Assembly (NCBI GenBank): GCA_902782625.1
Contig: CACZNZ010000607.1
Location: 1 to 5,369, forward strand
Source of the DNA: an uncultured Lachnospiraceae bacterium
Lineage (GTDB): Bacteria; Bacillota; Clostridia; Lachnospirales; Lachnospiraceae
Length of the DNA: 5,369 nucleotides
Direction of reading: 5' to 3'
A program made the position numbers and the translations under genes. Positions 1 to 5,369 of the stretch are shown in pieces. The notes under the pieces are model-generated. The model had not been told where the DNA came from. It saw only the letters and a list, made by a program, of their open reading frames with translations, and did no database searches. Within the stretch, counting starts at the first letter, position 1; every line of letters begins with the position of its first letter.

Positions 1-653
1 CAGACCAGGTCAAGAATCTCCATCGGAGAATCGACCAGGATCTGAGCACCCTGTTCCTTCAAATAGTCCCTGTCCCTGAATCCCCAGGTACAGATGATCA
101 CATCCATACCGGCTGCAGCGGCGGTAGCCATATCCACTTCGGAATCGCCTACGTAAACAGCCTCTTCAACAGTACTTCCCAGCTCGCTTAGAGCTGTGAA
201 TACAGTATCCGGTGCCGGTTTTCTGCGTATGCCGGCAGCTTCGTTTTCTCCGATAGCCACTTCAATAAGACCCTGAAAATAGATTCGACATAATTCTTTT
301 ACCGCAGCATCAGATTTGTTGGATACGATGGCAAGCTTATATTCTTTTTCTTGTAATGCAGCCAAAAGTTCCATGATGCCCGGGTACGGACGGGTCATGT
401 CATTACAATGGACGAGATAGTGTTCCTTAAACAATGCAAGGGCTTTCTCAAATTTGGGACTGTCCTGTTTTCCCGGTACACATTTTTCCAGAAGTCTCGT
501 CACGCCGTTTCCGACAAAGGAGCGGACCTCTTCAAGAGAACGTGTGGGCAGATTAACGATTTCCATGGAATGATTGACACTGTTTTTCAGATCTTCCAGA
601 GTATCCAGGAGTGTACCGTCCAGGTCAAAGATCAAAGTGGTTTTTTTGTTCAT
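1..653 (-). CDS. HAD-superfamily phosphatase, phosphoglycolate-phosphatase-like (3' end cut by window edge)
   Basis: This is a haloacid dehalogenase-fold phosphohydrolase. Family members remove phosphate from small metabolites such as 2-phosphoglycolate, using an aspartyl-phosphate intermediate and Mg2+ in the cytosol. The frame is open for 217 codons from the ATG at 653-651 to the window edge. All four HAD motifs are visible: motif I DLDGT with nucleophile Asp10 and acid/base Asp12; motif II Ser111 in IVSNKSD; motif III Lys145 in RKPAPD; motif IV GDSEVD with Asp170 and Asp174. Residues about 17-90 form the helical cap typical of the Gph/PGMB branch. Gph-like proteins are usually about 210-225 residues, so only a few residues should be missing. 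The start is supported by AAAGGAG at 666-660, six bases upstream. It is transcribed divergently from tig. Substrate cannot be told from sequence; Gph, pyrophosphatase PpaX or a sugar-phosphate phosphatase are all possible, so no symbol is given. Confidence 0.92.
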   Translation of the reverse strand, partial: MNKKTTLIFDLDGTLLDTLEDLKNSVNHSMEIVNLPTRSLEEVRSFVGNGVTRLLEKCVPGKQDSPKFEKALALFKEHYLVHCNDMTRPYPGIMELLAALQEKEYKLAIVSNKSDAAVKELCRIYFQGLIEVAIGENEAAGIRRKPAPDTVFTALSELGSTVEEAVYVGDSEVDMATAAAAGMDVIICTWGFRDRDYLKEQGAQILVDSPMEILDLV

Positions 654-706
654 GGGAATCTCCTTTCAGTTCAGCGTGGCTGTATAAATTCTATCATTCT
701 GCTTCC

Positions 707-735
707 ATTATATAAGAAAGAAATACAATGTGCAA
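707..735 (-). promoter_or_regulatory. Putative sigma-A-type promoter for the HAD phosphatase gene
   Basis: On the minus strand a perfect -10 TATAAT (712-707) lies 17 bases downstream of TTGCAC (735-730), a weak match to the -35 consensus that keeps only TTG. Transcription would begin near 700, giving a leader of about 47 bases with the AAAGGAG ribosome binding site at 666-660. The -10 and spacing are good; the -35 is the weak part. This is inferred from consensus matching only. Confidence 0.55.
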
Positions 736-751
736 CAAGGGGCTTGCAACA
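731..751. repeat. Short direct repeat TGCAACA overlapping the leftward -35 region
   Basis: TGCAACA occurs at 731-737 and again at 745-751, separated by seven bases, so the two copies start 14 bases apart. The first copy overlaps the putative -35 of the HAD phosphatase promoter. Such an arrangement could be a regulator site, but a seven-base repeat in an AT-rich intergenic region can also be chance. No regulator family is recognised from it. Confidence 0.3.
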
Positions 752-784
752 GTGAAAATGAGATAAAGATTAAGTAATTCGTTA

Positions 785-813
785 TAGACAGTCACATTTT
801 CTCATGCTATAAT
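785..813 (+). promoter_or_regulatory. Putative strong extended -10 promoter for the tig-clpP-clpX-lon operon
   Basis: TAGACA (785-790) matches the -35 consensus TTGACA at five of six positions. After a 17-base spacer comes a perfect TATAAT (808-813), preceded by TG at 805-806, which makes it an extended -10. Transcription would begin near 820 and leave a leader of about 85 bases before tig. This is the best promoter match I found in the window and probably gives vegetative sigma-A expression of the operon. No CIRCE element (TTAGCACTC and its inverted partner) or CtsR heptad pair lies around it. Confidence 0.75.
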
Positions 814-890
814 ATCTAAATGTGTTTTCATGTCTGTCAGCATGTACGATGATGGAATATGCGAAATATAAAATAGATAAAGATCTTTTA

Positions 891-896
891 AGGAGG
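891..896 (+). promoter_or_regulatory. Ribosome binding site of tig
   Basis: A full AGGAGG Shine-Dalgarno sequence lies eight bases upstream of the ATG at 905, which fixes the tig start. A ten-base palindrome AAAGATCTTT (879-888) sits just before it; having no loop, it is unlikely to fold back as RNA within one transcript. Confidence 0.85.
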
Positions 897-904
897 ATAA
901 CACA

Positions 905-2224
905 ATGAGTGTACAGGTTGAAAAGTTAGAACATAATACGGCGAAACTTACCATCGAGGTTCCGGCTAAGGAGTTTAAAGAGGCAATCAGAAAAGTATAT
1001 CTGAAGAAAAGAGGCTCCTTCAACATCCCTGGTTTCCGTAAAGGGAAAGCACCTCTTCCTATGATAGAGAAAATGTATGGCGAAGGTATCTTTTATGAGG
1101 ATGCAGCTAATGAAATTATGCCGGATGCTTATGAGGCAGCAGTGGAAGAAAGCGGCCTTGATGTGGTTTCCAGCCCTGAAATCGATGTGACACAGATTGG
1201 CAAGGGCGAGGACTTTATTTTTACAGCTACCGTAGCAACAAAACCGGAAGTAGTTCTTGGAGAATACAAAGGACTTGATGTACAGAAAGATCCGGTTGAA
1301 GTTACAGACGAAGAGATCGAGGCAGAACTCAAGAAAGCACAGGAGCAGAACTCCCGTGAAGTGGAAGTTACGGACCGTCCGGTGCAGGATGGAGATATCA
1401 TCACACTCAATTATGCCGGTACGGTTGACGGGGTTCCGTTTGACGGAGGTACCGCAGAGAGCCAGAAACTCGAGATCGGATCTCATTCTTTTATCGATAC
1501 CTTTGAAGATCAGCTTGTAGGCCTCAATATCGGCGACGAGAAAGATGTAGAGGTGACATTCCCTGAGGAATATCATTCTCCTGAGGTTGCAGGAAAACCA
1601 GCAGTATTCCATGTAAAGATACTTGGTATCAGACAGAGAGAACTTCCGGAGATTGATGATGATTTCGCTATGGATACCACAGAATTTGATTCCCTTGAAG
1701 AATACAAAGAAGATATCCGCGCAAAACTGACAGCAGGAAAAGAAGAAAATGCAAAGGCAGCTATGGAGAACGCACTGATCGAACAGGTCGTGGAGAATAC
1801 ACAGATGGATATCCCGGATGCTATGATTGAGACACAGATCGATCAGCAGGTTCAGGAATTCCAGCAGAGAATTACTTATCAGGGTCTGACATTTGAACAG
1901 TATCTGCAATTCTCCGGACAGTCTATGGACGGTCTGCGTGAGCAGATGAGACCGGATGCTGTCAAGAGAATTCAGGGAAGTCTTGTATTAGAAGCTATTG
2001 CTGATGCAGAGGGCATCGAAGCTACAGAAGAAGATCTGCAGAAAGAATTCGCAAGAATGGCAGAAATGTATCAGATGGAGCCGGAGCAGATTGCATCCAT
2101 GCTTCCGGATAATGAGAAAGAAAACATGAAGAAGAACTTGGCTGTTCAGAAAGCTGTCGATCTGGTTCGAGAGAACGCGAATATCACAGAAGCTTCTGAA
2201 GAGCTGGATTTTAAGGCAGAATAA
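905..2224 (+). CDS. tig: Trigger factor, ribosome-associated chaperone and peptidyl-prolyl isomerase
   Basis: Trigger factor binds near the ribosome exit tunnel and holds nascent chains as they emerge. The protein has 439 residues, the usual length for the family (about 430-450). The N-terminal ribosome-binding domain (about 1-145) carries the signature GFRKGKAP at 43-50, the loop that contacts ribosomal protein L23. The FKBP-type prolyl isomerase domain spans about 160-245, from DGDIITLNYAGTVDG to VTFPEEYH at 217-224; hydrophobic pocket residues Ile197 and Phe200 are kept, although the common IPGFE reads IDTFE here. The helical C-terminal substrate-binding arms run from about 250 to 425, followed by an acidic tail. 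The start is fixed by AGGAGG eight bases upstream. It is the first gene of the protease operon, 48 bases before clpP, behind a strong extended -10 promoter. I see no frameshift, truncation or sign of transfer. The identification is firm. Confidence 0.98.
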   Translation: MSVQVEKLEHNTAKLTIEVPAKEFKEAIRKVYLKKRGSFNIPGFRKGKAPLPMIEKMYGEGIFYEDAANEIMPDAYEAAVEESGLDVVSSPEIDVTQIGKGEDFIFTATVATKPEVVLGEYKGLDVQKDPVEVTDEEIEAELKKAQEQNSREVEVTDRPVQDGDIITLNYAGTVDGVPFDGGTAESQKLEIGSHSFIDTFEDQLVGLNIGDEKDVEVTFPEEYHSPEVAGKPAVFHVKILGIRQRELPEIDDDFAMDTTEFDSLEEYKEDIRAKLTAGKEENAKAAMENALIEQVVENTQMDIPDAMIETQIDQQVQEFQQRITYQGLTFEQYLQFSGQSMDGLREQMRPDAVKRIQGSLVLEAIADAEGIEATEEDLQKEFARMAEMYQMEPEQIASMLPDNEKENMKKNLAVQKAVDLVRENANITEASEELDFKAE

Positions 2225-2244
2225 TCCCGTTAAAAAACCGGGAT
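2224..2244 (+). other. Small hairpin at the tig-clpP junction
   Basis: ATCCCG (2224-2229) and CGGGAT (2239-2244) form a perfect six-base stem around a nine-base A-rich loop, starting at the last base of the tig stop codon. No U-tract follows, so it is not a convincing terminator and the operon should read through. It could protect the upstream message end or modulate expression of clpP relative to tig; this is inference. Confidence 0.5.
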
Positions 2245-2262
2245 CGGAACGGACTGCCGGTC

Positions 2263-2268
2263 AGGAGG
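2263..2268 (+). promoter_or_regulatory. Ribosome binding site of clpP (short spacing)
   Basis: AGGAGG ends only four bases before the ATG at 2273, slightly tighter than the optimum. The next in-frame ATG, at 2288 (Met6), would leave 19 bases, which is too far, so the site supports the upstream start. Confidence 0.75.
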
Positions 2269-2272
2269 TTAT

Positions 2273-2857
2273 ATGAGTTTAGTACCTATGGTCATTGAGC
2301 AGACAAGTAATGGCGAAAGAAGTTTTGACATCTATTCCAGACTTCTCAAAGAAAGAATCATTTTTCTTGGAGAAGAGGTGAATGAAGTCACTGCCAGTCT
2401 TGTTGTATCACAGCTACTTTTCCTGGAATCAGAAGATCCGGAGAAAGATATCAGTCTTTACATCATGAGCCCGGGTGGTTCTGTGAGTGCGGGAATGGCT
2501 ATTTATGATACGATGCAGTTTGTGAAATGTGATGTATCTACAATCTGTATGGGTATGGCAGCCAGCATGGGGGCTTTCCTTCTTGCAGGCGGAGCCAAAG
2601 GAAAGCGTCTTGCACTTCCAAATGCGGAGATTATGATCCATCAGCCTCTTGGAGGGGCCCAGGGACAGGCAACAGAGATTCAGATTGCCGCGGAACATAT
2701 TCTGAAGACGAAAGAGAAACTGAACCGGATTCTTGCACAGAATACAGGTCAGTCCTATGAGCAGATCTGTCTGGATACAGAGAGAGACAATTACATGACC
2801 GCCGAGCAGGCCAAAGAGTATGGTCTTATCGATATGGTTGTCGATAAACGCATGTAG
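2273..2857 (+). CDS. clpP: ATP-dependent Clp protease proteolytic subunit ClpP
   Basis: ClpP forms a two-ring tetradecameric serine peptidase barrel that degrades proteins unfolded by ClpX (or ClpC/ClpA). The 194 residues are normal for Gram-positive ClpP. The full catalytic triad is present: Ser98 in GMAASMG, His123 in MIHQP and Asp172 in TERDNYM. The serine and histidine regions both fit the known family patterns. The N-terminal [19 protein letters not shown] is typical, with no long propeptide. SPGG at 66-69 supplies the oxyanion-hole glycines, but the residue before it is Met65 (ATG codon at 2465-2467), where most ClpP proteins have Asn (INSPGG). The last residues DKRM are short and simple. 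It lies 48 bases after tig and 19 before clpX, whose product is its unfoldase partner. There is no CtsR heptad pair in the gap upstream, so expression probably comes from the tig promoter. The identification is firm; whether a second clpP exists elsewhere cannot be seen. Confidence 0.98.
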   Translation: MSLVPMVIEQTSNGERSFDIYSRLLKERIIFLGEEVNEVTASLVVSQLLFLESEDPEKDISLYIMSPGGSVSAGMAIYDTMQFVKCDVSTICMGMAASMGAFLLAGGAKGKRLALPNAEIMIHQPLGGAQGQATEIQIAAEHILKTKEKLNRILAQNTGQSYEQICLDTERDNYMTAEQAKEYGLIDMVVDKRM

Positions 2858-2864
2858 TCTGATC

Positions 2865-2870
2865 AGGAGG
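2865..2870 (+). promoter_or_regulatory. Ribosome binding site of clpX
   Basis: AGGAGG lies six bases before the ATG at 2877 and inside the 19-base gap after the clpP stop. Its ideal spacing fixes the clpX start and suggests efficient re-initiation straight after clpP. Confidence 0.85.
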
Positions 2871-2876
2871 TAAGAT

Positions 2877-4175
2877 ATGGCTGGAAGATCTGATAACAAC
2901 AAACAATACAGATGTTCTTTCTGCAATAAAACCCAGGATCAGGTCAGAAAACTGGTAGCTGGACCGAAGGGTGTTTTCATCTGTGACGAATGTATCGAGG
3001 TATGTTCTGAGATCATTGAAGATGAATTCGAAGAATTTGAGGTGGAATCTCAGGAGATCAACCTGATGAAGCCTAAAGAGATGAAAGCATTTCTCGATGA
3101 TTATGTGATTGGTCAGGAGGCGGCAAAGAAAGTGCTTTCTGTTGCGGTATATAATCACTACAAGCGTATTCTTGCAGCAAAAGATAATGATATTGAGCTT
3201 CAAAAGAGTAATATCATCATGATCGGACCGACGGGTTCCGGTAAGACGCTGCTTGCCCAGACACTTGCCAGACTGTTAAATGTACCATTTGCCATTGCAG
3301 ATGCTACGGCGCTGACCGAAGCCGGCTATGTCGGTGAAGATGTGGAGAATATTCTTCTCAAACTGATTCAGGCAGCAGATTATGATATAGATAGAGCACA
3401 GACCGGTATCATATATATCGATGAGATTGATAAGATTACAAGAAAATCGGAGAATACCTCTATTACCAGAGATGTCTCCGGAGAAGGCGTTCAGCAGGCG
3501 CTGCTGAAAATCCTGGAAGGAACAGTAGCTTCCGTGCCGCCCCAAGGTGGAAGGAAACATCCGCATCAGGAATTTCTTCAGATTGATACCACCAACATCC
3601 TTTTCATCTGCGGCGGAGCATTTGACGGTCTTGACCGTATTATCGAGAATCGGATCGGCAGGAAATCCATCGGATTTCAGGCAGATATCGTAGAGCAGAG
3701 GAAGAAGGATCTTGGCGCACTGTTTGCCGGAGTGTTGCCGGAAGATTTTATAAAATACGGACTGATTCCTGAGTTTATCGGACGTGTTCCGGTTAATGTG
3801 TCTCTGAATCCTCTTGATGAGGAAGCGCTGATCAGGATTCTTACCGAACCGAAGAGTGCACTTGTCAGACAGTATCAGAAACTGTTTGAGTTAGATGGTG
3901 TAGAGCTTATTTTCACGGATGATGCACTGGTTGCTATCGCCAGGAAGGCGATCAAGAGAAATACCGGTGCCAGAGGCCTTCGTTCCATCATGGAATCGGT
4001 TGTTCTTGAACAGATGTATCAGATTCCTTCGGATGAAATGATAGCCACATGTACGATTACCAAAGAGACAGTGGAAGAAAATAAGGCTCCGCTTTATACT
4101 TATCATGATGAGCCGGTAACCAAAAAACCGGTTTCCAGGAAACATAAACACAAAAGCACAGATGAGATTGCCTGA
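2877..4175 (+). CDS. clpX: ATP-dependent Clp protease ATP-binding subunit ClpX
   Basis: ClpX is a hexameric AAA+ unfoldase that recognises degrons, unfolds the protein and threads it into ClpP. It has 432 residues, close to the usual 410-430. The N-terminal zinc-binding domain has Cys13, Cys16, Cys36 and Cys39 (C-x2-C-x19-C-x2-C), used for dimerisation and adaptor binding; Cys43 is extra. The AAA+ module shows Walker A GPTGSGKT (117-124), pore-1 loop GYVG (150-153), Walker B IYIDEID (179-185, Asp182 and Glu183), the pore RKH loop (226-228), the ClpP-docking IGF loop (265-267), arginine finger Arg303 in FIGRVP, and sensor 2 GARGLR with Arg369. Every residue needed for ATPase and ClpP docking is present. 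The C-terminal tail (about 413-432) is unusually basic, with RKHKHK at 421-426. It is 19 bases downstream of clpP, and its stop codon lies inside a small GAAA-loop hairpin. The identification is firm. Confidence 0.98.
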   Translation: MAGRSDNNKQYRCSFCNKTQDQVRKLVAGPKGVFICDECIEVCSEIIEDEFEEFEVESQEINLMKPKEMKAFLDDYVIGQEAAKKVLSVAVYNHYKRILAAKDNDIELQKSNIIMIGPTGSGKTLLAQTLARLLNVPFAIADATALTEAGYVGEDVENILLKLIQAADYDIDRAQTGIIYIDEIDKITRKSENTSITRDVSGEGVQQALLKILEGTVASVPPQGGRKHPHQEFLQIDTTNILFICGGAFDGLDRIIENRIGRKSIGFQADIVEQRKKDLGALFAGVLPEDFIKYGLIPEFIGRVPVNVSLNPLDEEALIRILTEPKSALVRQYQKLFELDGVELIFTDDALVAIARKAIKRNTGARGLRSIMESVVLEQMYQIPSDEMIATCTITKETVEENKAPLYTYHDEPVTKKPVSRKHKHKSTDEIA

Positions 4176-4183
4176 AAAGGCAA
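4168..4183 (+). other. GAAA-tetraloop hairpin spanning the clpX stop codon
   Basis: TTGCCT (4168-4173) and AGGCAA (4178-4183) form a perfect six-base stem closed by GAAA, a GNRA-class tetraloop known for high stability. The clpX stop codon TGA (4173-4175) lies across the stem-loop boundary. An A-rich stretch rather than a U-tract follows, so it is not an intrinsic terminator. Ribosomes finishing clpX would melt it, so it could only fold between ribosomes. Confidence 0.55.
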
Positions 4184-4194
4184 ATAAATACAGG

Positions 4195-4236
4195 CAGGCT
4201 GACGCAGGAGAAAGATTATTCTCCGGTGTCGGCCTG
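4195..4236 (+). other. Long hairpin in the clpX-lon intergenic region
   Basis: Arms 4195-4212 and 4219-4236 pair over 18 positions: 17 pairs, of which two are G-U, and one A-G mismatch (4206 with 4225), around a six-base loop AGATTA. The inner six pairs (GGAGAA with TTCTCC) and the outer eleven are continuous. The base of the stem is followed by TTATCACATAG, not by a run of T, so classical termination is unlikely or partial. The hairpin ends 28 bases before the lon start and 18 before its ribosome binding site. It may act as a message-stability or processing element separating lon from clpX, or as an attenuator; the structure is seen, the role is inferred. Confidence 0.75.
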
Positions 4237-4254
4237 TTATCACATAGATTATAC

Positions 4255-4259
4255 GGAGG
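4255..4259 (+). promoter_or_regulatory. Ribosome binding site of lon
   Basis: GGAGG lies five bases before the ATG at 4265 and decides the lon start over the next in-frame ATG at Met15 (4307). It lies outside the long hairpin, so it should be accessible. Confidence 0.8.
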
Positions 4260-4264
4260 GAACT

Positions 4265-5369
4265 ATGGAGACGGTAAAACTTCCTTTGCTTGCTTTAAGG
4301 CAGAAGATGATATATCCGGGGACTTCCACATTTATAGAAGTATCCAGAAAAAAGTCCATGAAAGCACTGGAGGAGGCCATCGCTTCTAATACAGACATCT
4401 TTATGGTAAGTCAGAGAGACCCGGCTTTGGAGAATCCCGACAGGGAAGATCTGTATACGGTTGGAACGATCGTCAAGCTTGTACAGATGGCAAAAGCAGG
4501 ACAGAATGTTCTTCGGGTATTTGTAGAAGGAAAAGAAAGAGCCAGGATTCTGGATTTCGAAGAGGGGGATAACGGGGTAACTTATGCGACGCTTCTTCCC
4601 TTCCTCGCTGATCATTATCCGGAATCACCGGAGGAGAATACAGCGATTTTCCGACTGTTGGAGGATCATCTGGAGAGTTATTCCAGAAAAAATCCGGGCA
4701 TATTTTCCGTGCAGATGCAAAAGGCGATCGATGAGAGAGAACTTTATCCGCTGATTAACAGTATTGCGAGCGAGCTCCCGTTTGAAATTGAGAAAAAACA
4801 ACAGATTCTTGAAGAGTCTGATGTCAGAAAACAGGCCGAACTTTTGCTGATTGTTCTTCAGGATGAGAATATGGTTTCTGATATTCGAAATGAGATCGCA
4901 GCTAAAGTGAAAAAAGGACTGGATAAAAACCAGAGAGATTATGTATTAAGAGAGCAGCAAAGAGTTATCAGAGAAGAGCTTGGTGAAGAAGATATCCCTT
5001 CCGAAGCGGATGAATATGAAGAACAGGTACAGGCGCTCAAAGCAGATAAGGCAGTTAAGGAGAAAATCCTGAAGGAGATCAAACGCTTCCGTCAGGTGCC
5101 GCCGATGGCGGCAGAGAGTACGGTGATGAGAAGTTATATCGAAAAAATGCTTGAGATGCCCTGGAATAAGGCTTCCCGCGATAATAAGGATCTGAAGCAT
5201 GCAATCAGAGTACTGGAAGAAGATCATTATGGATTGGAAAAGGTGAAAGAACGCATCATCGATTATCTGGCAGTACGTACACTTACCCGGAAAGCGGATA
5301 CGCCGATCCTTTGTCTGGTGGGTCCTCCCGGAACCGGAAAAACATCGATTGCCAAATCGATTGCCAGAG
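4265..5369 (+). CDS. lon: ATP-dependent protease Lon, LonA type (N-terminal part; 3' end beyond window)
   Basis: Lon is a hexameric cytosolic AAA+ serine protease that degrades misfolded and short-lived regulatory proteins. The frame is open for 368 codons to the window edge, a little under half of the usual 770-810 residues. The start is METVKLPLLALRQ, with the conserved LPL strand of the N-terminal substrate-binding domain (about 1-200). A helical coiled-coil linker follows, with QRDYVLREQQRVIREELGE at 223-241, a Lon hallmark. Next come VPPMAAES (278-285) and the conserved MPW at 298-300. The AAA+ module begins with DHYGLEKVKERI (320-331), and Walker A GPPGTGKT is at 353-360. Walker B, the sensors and the Ser-Lys protease dyad lie outside, so catalytic completeness cannot be judged. 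The N domain marks it as LonA rather than membrane-anchored LonB. It is 89 bases after clpX, beyond two hairpins, and no convincing separate promoter is visible. Confidence 0.96.
   Translation, partial: METVKLPLLALRQKMIYPGTSTFIEVSRKKSMKALEEAIASNTDIFMVSQRDPALENPDREDLYTVGTIVKLVQMAKAGQNVLRVFVEGKERARILDFEEGDNGVTYATLLPFLADHYPESPEENTAIFRLLEDHLESYSRKNPGIFSVQMQKAIDERELYPLINSIASELPFEIEKKQQILEESDVRKQAELLLIVLQDENMVSDIRNEIAAKVKKGLDKNQRDYVLREQQRVIREELGEEDIPSEADEYEEQVQALKADKAVKEKILKEIKRFRQVPPMAAESTVMRSYIEKMLEMPWNKASRDNKDLKHAIRVLEEDHYGLEKVKERIIDYLAVRTLTRKADTPILCLVGPPGTGKTSIAKSIAR

Noticed and set aside
623..636. GGTCAAA followed directly by GATCAAA, resembling the CtsR heptad repeat.
   Set aside because: CtsR sites need a three-base spacer between heptads. 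This stretch lies inside the HAD gene, where it encodes the conserved catalytic LIFDL segment, so the resemblance is explained by codons.
408..755. Plus-strand open frame of 115 codons opposite the HAD phosphatase.
   Set aside because: It is antisense to a gene with all four HAD motifs, has no recognisable domain and runs into the divergent promoter region.
829..844. CATG...CATG inverted repeat in the tig leader as a possible regulatory hairpin.
   Set aside because: The stem is only four pairs plus one wobble, too weak to claim.
926..1909. Minus-strand open frame of 327 codons inside tig.
   Set aside because: Its product is rich in Cys, Phe, Leu and Ile in the way of reversed codons, it has no family resemblance, and it lies wholly opposite a clear trigger factor gene.
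4113..4131. CCGGT and ACCGG inverted repeat near the end of clpX.
   Set aside because: A five-base stem with a nine-base loop inside coding sequence, without a U-tract, is expected by chance.
4222..4250. Possible separate lon promoter, with TAGATT at 4245-4250 as a -10.
   Set aside because: No acceptable -35 lies 16-18 bases upstream (TCCGGT there), and the start would fall almost on the lon ribosome binding site.
4162..4389. Plus-strand open frame of 75 codons bridging clpX and lon.
   Set aside because: It overlaps both real genes in another frame, passes through the long hairpin, and has no ribosome binding site before its ATG.

Overview
The window is a housekeeping protein quality-control locus. 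Gene order, protein sequence style, strong AGGAGG ribosome binding sites and moderate base composition all suggest a Gram-positive Clostridia chromosome, most likely of the Lachnospiraceae type. That placement is inferred from sequence feel and gene order, not from a search. I see no tRNA, rRNA, CRISPR array, insertion sequence or other sign of horizontal transfer.

Layout: positions 1-653 hold a minus-strand HAD-superfamily phosphatase (phosphoglycolate-phosphatase-like) whose last residues run off the left edge. A 251-base divergent intergenic region (654-904) carries a plausible promoter for each direction, and the rightward one has a strong extended -10. On the plus strand follow tig (trigger factor, 905-2224), clpP (2273-2857), clpX (2877-4175) and the first 368 codons of lon (from 4265, running off the right edge just after its Walker A motif). 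Gaps within the cluster are 48, 19 and 89 bases. No intrinsic terminator with a U-tract is visible, so tig-clpP-clpX-lon reads as one operon.

The four operon products act in sequence on cytosolic proteins. Trigger factor shields nascent chains at the ribosome exit tunnel. ClpX unfolds tagged or damaged proteins and feeds them to the ClpP peptidase barrel. Lon is an independent ATP-dependent protease that removes misfolded and regulatory proteins. The same order (tig-clpP-clpX-lon) is known from E. coli, whereas in Bacillus subtilis clpP lies elsewhere.

No new system is present. The points most worth a second look are a long, nearly perfect RNA hairpin between clpX and lon, preceded by a small GAAA-tetraloop hairpin over the clpX stop codon; a Met in place of the usually conserved Asn in the ClpP SPGG region; a basic, histidine-containing ClpX tail; and the absence of recognisable CtsR or CIRCE operators upstream of tig and clpP.
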